From positions 1 through 64,000 of the forward strand of contig DGRE01000041.1 of NCBI GenBank assembly GCA_002389905.1: DNA of 64,000 nucleotides, given 5' to 3'. The position numbers and the translations under genes are program-made. Positions 1 to 7,886 of the stretch are shown here, piece by piece (positions within the stretch are counted from its first letter, which is position 1; every line of letters begins with the position of its first letter). This DNA is from Hungatella sp. UBA4396. GTDB lineage: Bacteria; Bacillota; Clostridia; Lachnospirales; Lachnospiraceae. The notes beneath the pieces were generated by a model that was not told where the DNA came from, made no database searches, and saw only the letters and a list, made by a program, of their open reading frames with translations.

Positions 1-25
1 AGAATAAGATTATTAAGGAGGATGA

Positions 26-598
26 ATGACAGTAAAAGATAACGAATTATTATGGGCAAAAGTCAAACCAGATGCAATTATTCCTACAAAAAAAGATGAG
101 GACGCAGGATATGACATCTATCCATGCTTCGAGGAAGATTATATTATTATTCCACCACATGAAACCAAGATGGTTCCTACTGGAATTGCAAGTGCATTCT
201 CAGAAAATTATGTTGCAGTTTTGAAAGAACGCGGCTCAACTGGCACAAAAGGTATGGCTCAAAGGTGTGGTGTAATAGATTCAGGGTTCCGCAATGAGTG
301 GTTTGTGCCAATTACAAACACTACAAATGGTTGGATAATCATATCAAAATTATCAGAAGAAGAACTATTTAATAAATATGAATTAGAAGATGAGGTTGGT
401 ATAGAATACATTTTATATAAAAATAATCGCATTTGTAGATATGGTGCTTTAAAGATAATCTACCCATATTCTAAAGCCATCTGCCAGGCGTTATTATTAC
501 CAGTACCCAAAATGATTGCTAATGAAATCACATATGAAGAATTAAAAACTATTGAGAGTAATCGGGGTACAGGAATGCTCGGAAGTAGCGGAAAATAG
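26..598 (+). CDS. dut: dUTP diphosphatase (dUTPase), mobile-element type
   Basis: Trimeric-type dUTPase that hydrolyses dUTP to dUMP and pyrophosphate, keeping uracil out of DNA. The family motifs are visible in order: DAGYDIY at residues 26-32 (metal site), ERGSTG at 68-73, GVIDSGFRNE at 82-91 (uracil pocket and catalytic Asp85), and the glycine-rich C-terminal arm RGTGMLGSSGK at 180-190. At 190 aa it is longer than the usual 140-150 aa because of an insertion around residues 105-145, as seen in some phage enzymes. An AAGGAG lies just before the chosen ATG at 26; an ATG at 22 is out of frame. It belongs to the integrated element that ends at tRNA-Trp, where dUTPases are common cargo. The family call is firm and the phage origin is inferred from context. 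Confidence 0.88.
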   Translation: MTVKDNELLWAKVKPDAIIPTKKDEDAGYDIYPCFEEDYIIIPPHETKMVPTGIASAFSENYVAVLKERGSTGTKGMAQRCGVIDSGFRNEWFVPITNTTNGWIIISKLSEEELFNKYELEDEVGIEYILYKNNRICRYGALKIIYPYSKAICQALLLPVPKMIANEITYEELKTIESNRGTGMLGSSGK

Positions 599-611
599 CG
601 GAGGTACATAT

Positions 612-827
612 TTGGTTAAATCAAAACTTGAAAGAGAATTAGAGATTTGTGACGTGATTCTTCAAATGAATATCCCTTTTACAATGTCTCAGTTAATTGA
701 AAAGTGTGAGCAAAAGGAAATTACTGACAAAGAATTGATTGTGGATATTTTAGACCAACTATATGAATCTGGATTAATAACTACAGATTTTGAGTCTGAT
801 GTTTTTATGTACAGGGTCAAAAATTAA
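612..827 (+). CDS. small hypothetical protein of the integrated element
   Basis: An acidic protein of 71 aa that I do not recognise. It starts at TTG 612, seven bases after a GGAGG at 600-604 that sits just past the dUTPase stop. An upstream in-frame ATG at 552 lies inside the dUTPase gene, has no ribosome site, and is less likely. The sequence (LERELEICDVILQ... EKCEQKEITDKELIVDILDQLYESGLI) looks all-helical, with a run suggestive of a winged-helix fold, but no function can be assigned. Its position right behind the dUTPase suggests co-transcription within the prophage or integrative element. Confidence 0.55.
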   Translation: MVKSKLERELEICDVILQMNIPFTMSQLIEKCEQKEITDKELIVDILDQLYESGLITTDFESDVFMYRVKN

Positions 828-920
828 CATCTATTGTCTACGGTTGCAAACGTGGGCTTTACATAGATAAATATTAAAATTAAAGGATACCGGTATTCTC
901 CACAATAATATGGAGGACTT

Positions 921-1595
921 ATGAGAAGATTATTAACAGTAGGCATGTTATCCGCATGTCTTACTCTTACCATGCCCGTGGCAACATGGGCGAATAATAT
1001 AGAAGAAACCGTTACGACGGCACAGTTTGAAGAAGCATTGCAATATGTAACAGATATGACACCAAAGTATACGCGTGCAAATGTAAATATTAGAAAAGAA
1101 CCAAATACAGATTCGGTGATTTATGGACAAACGCTACTCAATACATCGGTTGATGTGATTATTGAGATCGATGGTTGGTCTATGATCTTTGCTGAAGACT
1201 GCGAAGATAATCGTGCTTTTATAAAGTCGGAATATTTATCGGACACAGAATTTAAATATTCTGAAGAAGATTTATATGTAATGGCTCACTTAATTGCGGG
1301 TGAAGCTCAGCCATGCGATGATGCAGAGCAAAGATACGTTGCTTCAGTTGTTCTAAACAGAGTAAAGCATCCTGAATTTGCTGATACGATAAAAGATGTT
1401 GTATTCGAGAAGGGGCAATATGACTGTATAACAAGACGAACATATTATCGGGAGCCTACAGAGAGCAACTGGGCTAATGCAAAATGGATACTTGAAAATG
1501 GAAGCATTTTACCTGATTATGTCATCTGGCAGTCCAAAGGTAAACAGGGTGATGGAGTTTACTTAAAAACAAAGTGGCATACATATTGTTACTAA
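921..1595 (+). CDS. secreted SH3-domain cell wall hydrolase (SleB-like)
   Basis: A secreted peptidoglycan hydrolase of 224 aa. Residues 1-24 form a signal peptide (charged MRR, hydrophobic core, cleavage near TWA-NN). Residues about 50-107 match a bacterial SH3 domain (ANVNIRKEP start), which usually binds the cell wall. Residues about 115-224 match the Hydrolase_2/SleB family, with the catalytic Glu128 in AHLIAGEA and a following VLNRV helix. SleB-type enzymes act as lytic transglycosylases on peptidoglycan. An RBS (TGGAGG) lies 6-7 bases before the ATG. Within an integrated element it may serve as an endolysin or help a conjugation machine cross the wall, but domesticated spore-cortex enzymes look similar. 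Confidence 0.82.
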   Translation: MRRLLTVGMLSACLTLTMPVATWANNIEETVTTAQFEEALQYVTDMTPKYTRANVNIRKEPNTDSVIYGQTLLNTSVDVIIEIDGWSMIFAEDCEDNRAFIKSEYLSDTEFKYSEEDLYVMAHLIAGEAQPCDDAEQRYVASVVLNRVKHPEFADTIKDVVFEKGQYDCITRRTYYREPTESNWANAKWILENGSILPDYVIWQSKGKQGDGVYLKTKWHTYCY

Positions 1596-1601
1596 CATAA
1601 G

Positions 1602-1617
1602 CCGTCCTTCGGGACGG
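1602..1617 (+). terminator. UUCG-capped hairpin between hydrolase and integrase
   Basis: A six-base-pair GC-rich stem (CCGTCC/GGACGG) closed by a TTCG tetraloop directly follows the hydrolase stop. Only a short T-containing tail follows, so termination would be partial. It also lies in the leader of the integrase gene. Confidence 0.5.
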
Positions 1618-1646
1618 TGTTCATTAATATAGAAGGGATAAGTTGT

Positions 1647-2888
1647 TTGACTCAAGAAGAATTATTGAAATTTGCACTATGTAATGGTATGATTAACTTG
1701 GATGAAGTGTCAAAACAAGTTAATATGAAAATGATAGAAAAAGTTAAAGAAATTCATAAGTATAAGATAACTCCACCACCAGAGGATGCAATAGATCCTA
1801 GATGGCAAACACACGTGGAAGATAGTACAAAACAAAGTGGAAGAAGAAAGGTTAAGGGTAATACTGAAAATGAACTTATATTAAAACTGGCCGAACACTA
1901 TGGAATAACCGATGACGAAAGCTTAACTATGAACAATATGTATGAAAAATGGTTACCATATAAAAGGTCTATTACAAATTCAGAGAATACAATATATCGA
2001 CACACGAATCATTGGAAGAGATATTGTATTAACTCTGCAATCTGTAATAAAAATATGAAGACATTAACCACCTTGGATTTAGAGTCTTGGGCAAACTGTC
2101 TTATTAAAGACAACAATATGACTCGAAAAGAATGGCAAAATGTCAAAGTAATCATCGGTGGTATTTGGGATTATACCTTCAGAAGAAATCTTATTAAGAC
2201 TAACCCCTGGGCTGGAATTAAGATATCAGTTAAATATAGGCAAATTTCTAAAAAATCTCCAGAAACACAAGTGTTTATTGGAAACGATATTGATAAACTA
2301 ATTGCCGTATGTTGGGAAATGTATAACTCAAACCAAAATGAATCCTATCTTGCCATATTATTCAACCTATATTGTGGACTCAGAGTAGGAGAGCTGGTGG
2401 CTTTAAAATGGGAAGATGTAAATATGTCTGAGCACTATCTTTCGGTCGAGAGAGAGGAAGTTCATATAAGGGAAAGATTAGATGATGGATCAATAATCTA
2501 TAAGTGGGTAATTGAAAATCATACAAAAACATATACAAGCAGGTATGTACCTCTTATTCCAAAGGCACTTGATATATTAGAAAATGTAATGAGTATACGA
2601 AACAATAAAAATATAAATAGTGATTTCATTTTTAAAAAAGGGTGCGAACATTTGAATACAAATAATGTAAGCAATGCATTAAGATGGGCGTGTAAGAAAG
2701 CGGGAATTTCTAATAAATCAACTCACAAGATAAGAAAGACTTTTGCAAGTAGATTAGACTCCAGCGGCGTTCCTATCGATGAAATAAGGGTTTTGCTTGG
2801 TCACACCGATGCTCAAACAACGTTAGGGTATATTTATAATCCCCTTCCAAGAGACGAAACATTGACTATGATACAGAATGCTTTTTGA
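1647..2888 (+). CDS. int: tyrosine-type site-specific integrase
   Basis: A phage/ICE-type tyrosine recombinase of 413 aa that integrates or excises DNA at an attachment site. An N-terminal SAM-like core-binding domain (about residues 95-190) is followed by the catalytic domain with Arg246 (GLRVGEL), His360-x-x-Arg363 (HKIR), His386 (LLGHTD) and nucleophile Tyr395 (TLGYIY). I chose TTG 1647 because AGAAGGGA at 1631-1638 is well spaced from it; an in-frame GTG at 1617 sits inside the preceding hairpin and has no ribosome site. It reads toward tRNA-Trp, whose 3' end is only 92 bases beyond its stop. This is the classic arrangement for an element inserted in a tRNA 3' end. The catalytic residues are complete, so the enzyme may be active. 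Confidence 0.93.
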   Translation: MTQEELLKFALCNGMINLDEVSKQVNMKMIEKVKEIHKYKITPPPEDAIDPRWQTHVEDSTKQSGRRKVKGNTENELILKLAEHYGITDDESLTMNNMYEKWLPYKRSITNSENTIYRHTNHWKRYCINSAICNKNMKTLTTLDLESWANCLIKDNNMTRKEWQNVKVIIGGIWDYTFRRNLIKTNPWAGIKISVKYRQISKKSPETQVFIGNDIDKLIAVCWEMYNSNQNESYLAILFNLYCGLRVGELVALKWEDVNMSEHYLSVEREEVHIRERLDDGSIIYKWVIENHTKTYTSRYVPLIPKALDILENVMSIRNNKNINSDFIFKKGCEHLNTNNVSNALRWACKKAGISNKSTHKIRKTFASRLDSSGVPIDEIRVLLGHTDAQTTLGYIYNPLPRDETLTMIQNAF

Positions 2889-2934
2889 AAATTTAATCTT
2901 GGGCACAACTGGGCACATAATTGAAAAATAAAAA

Positions 2935-2972
2935 AGTCCCAAAACCTTGATTTTATCAAGAATTTTGAGACT
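2935..2972. terminator. bidirectional stem-loop terminator between int and tRNA-Trp
   Basis: A long imperfect inverted repeat (AGTCCCAAAACCTTGAT pairing with ATCAAGAATTTTGAGACT) with an A-run upstream and TT downstream. It can stop the integrase transcript on the plus strand and the tRNA transcript on the minus strand. Confidence 0.75.
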
Positions 2973-2980
2973 TCAGAGAG

Positions 2981-3000
2981 CAGGGGAAGAGGGGCTCGAA
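2981..3000. other. probable attachment-site core in the tRNA-Trp 3' end
   Basis: The 3' portion of tRNA-Trp (T-arm and acceptor stem) lies directly beside the integrase gene. Tyrosine integrases of this layout normally recombine within the last 15-50 bases of a tRNA, so the att junction is expected here. The matching repeat at the other element end lies left of the window and was not seen, so exact limits cannot be set. Confidence 0.5.
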
Positions 3001-3051
3001 CCCCCATTTACGGTTTTGGAGACCGTTGCTCTACCATTGAACTATTCCCCT
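2981..3051 (-). tRNA. tRNA-Trp (anticodon CCA)
   Basis: A 71-nt cloverleaf on the minus strand. The acceptor stem AGGGGAA pairs with TTCCCCT, the anticodon stem ACGGT/ACCGT holds loop CTCCAAA with anticodon CCA, and the T-arm has TTCGAGC. The discriminator base is G, and CCA is not encoded. It is the presumed integration target of the neighbouring element and stays intact. Confidence 0.95.
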
Positions 3052-3090
3052 ATGGCATAATAATATTTGTCCTCACCTGAGCACCTAGAA

Positions 3091-3119
3091 AGTATAGCAT
3101 ATAAGGTTTTAAATTGCAA
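3091..3119 (-). promoter_or_regulatory. sigma-A promoter for tRNA-Trp
   Basis: On the minus strand, TTGCAA and TATACT stand 17 bases apart, about 40 bases upstream of the tRNA 5' end. This is close to the vegetative consensus and well placed. Confidence 0.6.
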
Positions 3120-3152
3120 CAGTTTTTTGAAAAAAATAAAAAACTTATTTAG

Positions 3153-3182
3153 TTGTTATCGAACACATGTTTATGATATAAT
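3153..3182 (+). promoter_or_regulatory. promoter with LexA-like operator, no clear target gene
   Basis: TTGTTA and TATAAT are separated by 18 bases. The spacer contains CGAACACATGTTTA (3160-3173), close to the Firmicute LexA box CGAAC-N4-GTTCG. The next 300 bases (3183-3481) hold no convincing gene: only a 23-codon frame from ATG 3190 without a ribosome site, then the HPr-like gene with its own promoter. The site may drive a small RNA or be a leftover of a deleted SOS gene. Confidence 0.4.
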
Positions 3183-3409
3183 AAATGCAATGGGCGGGAT
3201 TTTGGCGCCCCATACCCGTATTTTTGGCGTTTTCTATAAAAATAGCGAGGTAAAATTGTGAAATTGAATTAGAACTAAAAGAATAATTGAGAATGATTCC
3301 CTAAATAAAACTGCTCACGGCAAAAAAATGCTTAGCCGCTGGGCATAAGTCGGGCAGAAATAACATGTTCTGCACAAAATCAGCAATAAAATTTGGCTAA
3401 AAGCATAAT

Positions 3410-3438
3410 TTGACAAATGGTGTCAAAGATGATATAAG
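3410..3438 (+). promoter_or_regulatory. strong vegetative promoter of the HPr-like gene
   Basis: TTGACA and TATAAG with a 17-base spacer, about 45 bases before the HPr-like start. The -35 box is a perfect match to consensus. Confidence 0.7.
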
Positions 3439-3481
3439 TATAGTGACTTTTTAATCTGTTCATTAAAAAAGGAGTTTGACT

Positions 3482-3724
3482 ATGAAAGAATTTAAAATTA
3501 TGCTGCCAACCGTTGCTGATGCGAAAGAGTTTGTTGCTGCTGCTTCTAAATGTAACTTTGACATAGACGTGTTTTACAATAGAGTAACCATTGACGCAAA
3601 GTCTATATTAGGAGTATTGAGCTTGGATTTAACCAAGGTTCTGACCGTTGAGTTCAGCGGTGATCATGCAGAATTTGAGGAATTGCTGAGAGAAAAGTCT
3701 TCAAGCAAGTATTCAGCAGCATAA
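3482..3724 (+). CDS. HPr-family protein lacking the phosphorylatable His
   Basis: A small protein of 80 aa with the HPr fold signature. Residues 40-47 (KSILGVLS) match the regulatory Ser46 region of HPr (KSIMGVMS), making Ser41 the equivalent of the HPr kinase target. The region that normally carries His15 (GIHARPA) reads PTVADAKEF, with neither His nor Arg, so it cannot carry phosphate from Enzyme I. B. subtilis Crh has the same pattern of lost His and kept Ser and works only in CcpA-dependent catabolite repression. A Crh-like regulatory role is therefore plausible but inferred. ATG 3482 follows AAAGGAG at seven bases. The gene is monocistronic with a near-consensus promoter. Confidence 0.75.
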   Translation: MKEFKIMLPTVADAKEFVAAASKCNFDIDVFYNRVTIDAKSILGVLSLDLTKVLTVEFSGDHAEFEELLREKSSSKYSAA

Positions 3725-3846
3725 AAGCAGCGCAGAAAAAAAGGGAATTGTACGCCGGATGGCCTGCAGTTTCCTTTTTTTATTTCCGCGAGGTATCTGA
3801 CTTGCACGCTGAGGGTCCGGGGAGAATGGAAAAAGGAGGAGCCGGA

Positions 3847-6219
3847 GTGGAGAACGAAGAGAAAAAGGTTCTGAAAATATCGGTCAGGAATCTGGTTGAA
3901 TTTGTGCTGCGTTCCGGTGATCTGGACAACCGGCGGACAAAGGGAGCCGAGAAGACAGCCATGCAGGAAGGAAGCCGCATACACAGAAAGATTCAGCGGC
4001 GCATGGGAGCGGACTATAGGGCTGAGGTGCCTTTAAAGCATGTAGTAGAAGAGGACCGGTTTCAGATTCTGGTGGAGGGACGGGCCGATGGAGTGATAGA
4101 AAAGCCGGAGGGAGTCACGATTGATGAAATCAAGGGCATTTACATGGACTTATCCTATTTAAAGGAGCCTGTCGCCGTACATCTGGCCCAGGCCATGTGC
4201 TATGGATATTTTTACTGCTTTGACCGTCAGTTAAATGGGGCTGTAATACAGATGACTTATTGCAACATAGAGACAGAGGAAATCCGCCGCTTTCAGGTGG
4301 AAAAGTCCTTTGAGGAATTGGAAACCTGGTTTCAGGGACTGATTTATGAGTATATGAAGTGGGCAAGATATTTATATCACCATGGACTGCGCAGGGATGA
4401 ATCCATAAAAGAGCTTTCCTTTCCCTATCCTTACCGAAAAGGACAAAAGGAGCTGGTGGTGGCCGTGTACCGCAGCATTGCAAGAAAGAGAAATCTGTTT
4501 ATCCAGGCACCCACCGGCATCGGAAAGACCCTTTCCACCGTTTATCCTGCCATAAAAGCCATGGGAGAAGGCTTTGGAGACAAGCTGTTTTATCTGACTG
4601 CCAAGACCATAACCAGAGGAGTTGCGGAGGAAGCCTTTGACATTTTAAGGGAACACGGCCTGTATATGAATGCTGTCACCATAACGGCCAAGGACAAGCT
4701 GTGCTTTCTGGAAAAGCCGGAGTGCAATCCCGATGCCTGTCCCTATGCCAAAGGCCATTTTAATCGGGTAGGAGATGGGGTTTACGATATTCTCCACAAG
4801 GAACGGAGCATCACCAGGGAAGCGGTATTGCGCTATGCAGAAGAACATCAGGTGTGTCCCTTTGAATTCTGTCTGGATATCAGCAACTGGGTGGATGCCG
4901 TTATCTGCGATTACAATTATGTGTTTGATCCAAACATCAGGCTGAAACGGTATTTTTCCGAAGGGGTTTCCGGGGATTATCTCTTCCTGGTGGATGAGGC
5001 TCATAACCTGGTGCCCAGAGCCAGGGAGATGTACAGCGCCACCATATATAAAGAAGACTTTCTTCTTATTAAAAAGCTGGTTGCCTCCATGGATCAGAAG
5101 CTTTCCAAACTTCTGGACCGGTGCAATAAAGAACTTCTGTCTATGAAACGGGAATGCGAAAGCTTTCTGCTTCTGGAGGATATCCGCTTTTTTATGACCG
5201 GAATCCTGACTCTTTTTGGGGAAATGGAAAAGTTCATGGAGATCAATGAAGAGTTTCCGGACCGAGATCTGGTTCTGGATTTTTATTTTAGTTTAAGGGA
5301 TATCATTAATATTTATGACCGCTTGGATGAAAACTACCGGATCTATACGGAGCTTTTGGCTGACGGACGCTTTATGCTCCGGCTGTTCTGTGTCAATCCA
5401 GCCAAGAATTTAAGGGAATGCCTGGACAAGGGAAATGGCACGGTCTTCTTTTCCGCCACCCTTTTGCCGATCCGGTATTACAAAGAACTGTTAAGCGGAA
5501 ATCAGGAGGAGTATGCGGTTTATGCCCAGTCCCCCTTTGACGGGAAAAAGAGGCTTCTCATGGTGGCTTCTGACGTGAGCAGCCGCTATACCAGAAGAAA
5601 TGGCCGGGAATATCAGAAGGTGGTATCTTATATCCGGGCAATCGTATCTGCCCATAAAGGGAATTACATGGTATTTCTGCCTTCTTATCAATATTTAAAG
5701 GAAGTGGAAGCCTTGCTGGACCGGACGGAGAAGCTGGAATTTACCTTCCTGTCCCAGGCCTCCCACATGAGTGAGCAGGAGAGGGAAGAATTTTTAAAGG
5801 AATTTTCCGAGGAACGGGAGGACTCTTTTGCGGCTTTGTGTGTTATGGGAGGAGTATTTTCCGAGGGGATTGATTTAAAGGAAGGGCGGCTCATCGGAGC
5901 CATTATCGTGGGAACAGGGCTTCCTATGGTGTGCACGGAACAGGAAATACTGAAAGGGTACTTTGATGATAAGGGGCAGCAGGGGTTTGACTATGCCTAT
6001 CAATATCCTGGCATGAATAAGGTCATGCAGGCAGCAGGACGGGTTATCCGGACGGTTCGGGATGAGGGCGTTATCGCCCTTTTGGATGAACGGTTCTTAA
6101 AGCCGGATTATCAGGCTCTCTTTCCAAGGGAATGGGATGAATATTATCAGGTGAAGCTAAAGAATGCGGGAGATGTGGTCCGGGACTTTTGGGAAGGCCG
6201 GTCAGTGGAAGGCCGGTAA
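3847..6219 (+). CDS. DinG/XPD-family ATP-dependent helicase with Cas4-like nuclease domain
   Basis: A DNA repair helicase of 790 aa. The N-terminus has a PD-(D/E)XK nuclease signature (Asp81 in GRADG, then Glu94-x-Lys96 in DEIKG) like Cas4/RecB-type nucleases. It is followed by an XPD/Rad3 superfamily 2 helicase with Walker A APTGIGKT (221-228), a cysteine cluster (CFLEKPECNPDACP) likely to hold a 4Fe-4S cluster, the DEAH box at 383-386 and the C-terminal motif VI QAAGRVIRT (from 728). GTG 3847 follows AAGGAGG at seven bases; longer in-frame reads back to 3748 have no ribosome site. Proteins of this layout are common in Clostridia but poorly studied. A role in processing structured or damaged DNA is inferred from the domains. 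Confidence 0.88.
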   Translation: MENEEKKVLKISVRNLVEFVLRSGDLDNRRTKGAEKTAMQEGSRIHRKIQRRMGADYRAEVPLKHVVEEDRFQILVEGRADGVIEKPEGVTIDEIKGIYMDLSYLKEPVAVHLAQAMCYGYFYCFDRQLNGAVIQMTYCNIETEEIRRFQVEKSFEELETWFQGLIYEYMKWARYLYHHGLRRDESIKELSFPYPYRKGQKELVVAVYRSIARKRNLFIQAPTGIGKTLSTVYPAIKAMGEGFGDKLFYLTAKTITRGVAEEAFDILREHGLYMNAVTITAKDKLCFLEKPECNPDACPYAKGHFNRVGDGVYDILHKERSITREAVLRYAEEHQVCPFEFCLDISNWVDAVICDYNYVFDPNIRLKRYFSEGVSGDYLFLVDEAHNLVPRAREMYSATIYKEDFLLIKKLVASMDQKLSKLLDRCNKELLSMKRECESFLLLEDIRFFMTGILTLFGEMEKFMEINEEFPDRDLVLDFYFSLRDIINIYDRLDENYRIYTELLADGRFMLRLFCVNPAKNLRECLDKGNGTVFFSATLLPIRYYKELLSGNQEEYAVYAQSPFDGKKRLLMVASDVSSRYTRRNGREYQKVVSYIRAIVSAHKGNYMVFLPSYQYLKEVEALLDRTEKLEFTFLSQASHMSEQEREEFLKEFSEEREDSFAALCVMGGVFSEGIDLKEGRLIGAIIVGTGLPMVCTEQEILKGYFDDKGQQGFDYAYQYPGMNKVMQAAGRVIRTVRDEGVIALLDERFLKPDYQALFPREWDEYYQVKLKNAGDVVRDFWEGRSVEGR

Positions 6220-6237
6220 TCCGGCCGGTTCATGGAA

Positions 6238-7113
6238 TTACAGCATATCCATGAACTGCCGGGAGGCCTGGGAAACGGGAATGTTTTCATTATAAGCCAC
6301 TACCATCTGACGGGTGGGCAGCTTTTCCGACAGCTTTACCTGGAATAAGTCCCTGTCGTTTTCCGGAATGCAGAAGTCTGGAACAAATGCGATTCCTAAG
6401 CCGATACGGGCCAGATCGATGAGAAGATCGTTGCTGCTCAGTTCGATTTCCGGCACCAGATCAAGCTGTTCCTTCTGGAACATATGATGGAGGAACTCGC
6501 TGGTGGTACTTTTTCGCTCCAGCATAAGAATGGGATAGGTCTGAAGCTTTTGAAGGCTGACCACCTGATCTTTTAAAGGGAAATATTCCTCGTTGGCAAC
6601 AAACACATCGGAAAACTCATTGATGACCCGGATGTTCTGGGAGCTTTGCAGGCCGGAGTTTGGATAATTGGTGATGATGAAATCCACCTGGCCGTTTTCT
6701 AAAAGCTGGGCACATTTGATAGAGGTCTGATTGGTGACTTTGATGTGGACATTGGGGTAGGCTTTATGGAACTGGTTTAAATAAGGAACCAGATAGTAGC
6801 GGCAGATGGTATCGCTGGCTCCGATGCGGAGCTGGCCCCCGTTTAAGGTGTTGGCCTCTAAAAGCTGGTTTTCTCCCTTCTGAATCAGATTGATGGCCGG
6901 TTCAATGTGTTTTAGCAGAATTTCCCCTTCCGGTGTGAGCTGGACCTTTTTGGTGCTTCGTATGAACAGGGTCTGGTTTAATTTTTTTTCCAGCACCTTG
7001 ACGGACTGGCTGACCGCTGACTGGGAGATGAAAAGCTGTTTGGAAGCCTCTGAAAAGCTTAAGGTAGCTGCTACATGATAAAAAACCTTGTATAGTTCAT
7101 AATTAATATCCAT
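6238..7113 (-). CDS. LysR-family transcriptional regulator
   Basis: A regulator of 291 aa. Residues 1-60 form the winged helix-turn-helix (SFSEASKQLFISQSAVSQSVKVLEKKL), and about 90-290 form the periplasmic-binding-protein-like effector domain. The start has GGAGA upstream. It ends 18 bases from the helicase stop (convergent) and is divergent from the sigma-like gene at 7268, so that gene or its own promoter region is a natural target. The ligand is unknown; the overall look is of the CysB/CysL group, which is not enough to assign one. Confidence 0.88.
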   Translation of the reverse strand: MDINYELYKVFYHVAATLSFSEASKQLFISQSAVSQSVKVLEKKLNQTLFIRSTKKVQLTPEGEILLKHIEPAINLIQKGENQLLEANTLNGGQLRIGASDTICRYYLVPYLNQFHKAYPNVHIKVTNQTSIKCAQLLENGQVDFIITNYPNSGLQSSQNIRVINEFSDVFVANEEYFPLKDQVVSLQKLQTYPILMLERKSTTSEFLHHMFQKEQLDLVPEIELSSNDLLIDLARIGLGIAFVPDFCIPENDRDLFQVKLSEKLPTRQMVVAYNENIPVSQASRQFMDML

Positions 7114-7194
7114 GATTTGTTCTCCATAGTATCATTAAATTTTCTTATAAGTTAGAGTTATTTTATCACGAAATTAATTGATTTGCAAAGGGAT

Positions 7195-7223
7195 TTGACA
7201 AATTTACTGGGGTACGGTATAGT
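7195..7223 (+). promoter_or_regulatory. sigma-A promoter of the sigma-like gene
   Basis: A perfect TTGACA and TATAGT with a 17-base spacer, 45 bases before the ATG at 7268. It lies in the divergent region shared with the LysR gene. Confidence 0.7.
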
Positions 7224-7267
7224 AACGTGCACAGGAATCAGGACGTAAAAAGAGAAGGAGAAAAGGC

Positions 7268-7876
7268 ATGCACGATGATTTTTACCAGATGTATCTGGAA
7301 GAGATGGGAAGTATCACACCCTGTACCGGGGAAGAGAAGGCAGCCCTGTTAAATGAGACCGGGGCAGGAAGCAAAGAGGCAAAAAAAAGGCTTGTGGAAG
7401 GGCTGCTGGGAACTGCCCTGGAGTATGCCAGGGAATATCAGGATAAGGGTGTGCTTTTGACGGATCTGGTCCAGGAGGCCAATATGGCTCTTCTCATAGC
7501 AGTGGAAGAATATTCCGGTACTTCAGAGGCGGCGGAATTTGACTTGTTTATAGAAGAGAAAATCCGTGAGGCGCTGGCTTTAGCAGTAGAGGAAGAGGAG
7601 TCGGCAGACAGAACCGAAGAGGAACTGACGGCCAAGGTCAACGTGCTCCAGACCGTATCCCAGGCCCTTGCAGATGAGCTGGGCCGGGAGGCCACAGTGG
7701 AAGAGCTGGCGGAAAAGATGAAGATGACCGTGGAAGAAATTAAGGGAATCATGAAGATGGCTATAGAGGCTATGAGCATGAATGCTGAAAATGCGGATAT
7801 AGAAGCATTGGCCGGAATCGAAGGTCTTGAGATTCTGGAGGATGAGGAGTACGGGGATTACAGCACAGAAGATTAG
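7268..7876 (+). CDS. sigma-70-like protein lacking region 4
   Basis: A very acidic protein of 202 aa related to sigma-70 factors. YLEEMGSITPCTGEEK near the N-terminus matches region 1.2. KRLVEGLLGTALEYAREYQ and LTDLVQEANMALLIAVEEY match region 2.1-2.2 (core binding). VLQTVSQALADELGREATVEELAEKMKMTVEEI matches region 3. The aromatic/basic residues of region 2.3-2.4 and the whole C-terminal region 4 helix-turn-helix are missing, and the tail is acidic (EDEEYGDYSTED). It could bind core polymerase without -35 recognition and act as an anti-sigma-like or modulatory protein; that is inference. GAAGGAG precedes the start. The stop overlaps the ribosome site of the next gene. Confidence 0.72.
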   Translation: MHDDFYQMYLEEMGSITPCTGEEKAALLNETGAGSKEAKKRLVEGLLGTALEYAREYQDKGVLLTDLVQEANMALLIAVEEYSGTSEAAEFDLFIEEKIREALALAVEEEESADRTEEELTAKVNVLQTVSQALADELGREATVEELAEKMKMTVEEIKGIMKMAIEAMSMNAENADIEALAGIEGLEILEDEEYGDYSTED

Positions 7877-7886
7877 GAGAGCTAAG

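Noticed and set aside
3067..3261. 64-codon plus-strand frame after tRNA-Trp
   Set aside because: It begins over the tRNA promoter and lacks a ribosome site. Only the last 23 codons follow the LexA-like promoter, and they show no family signal.
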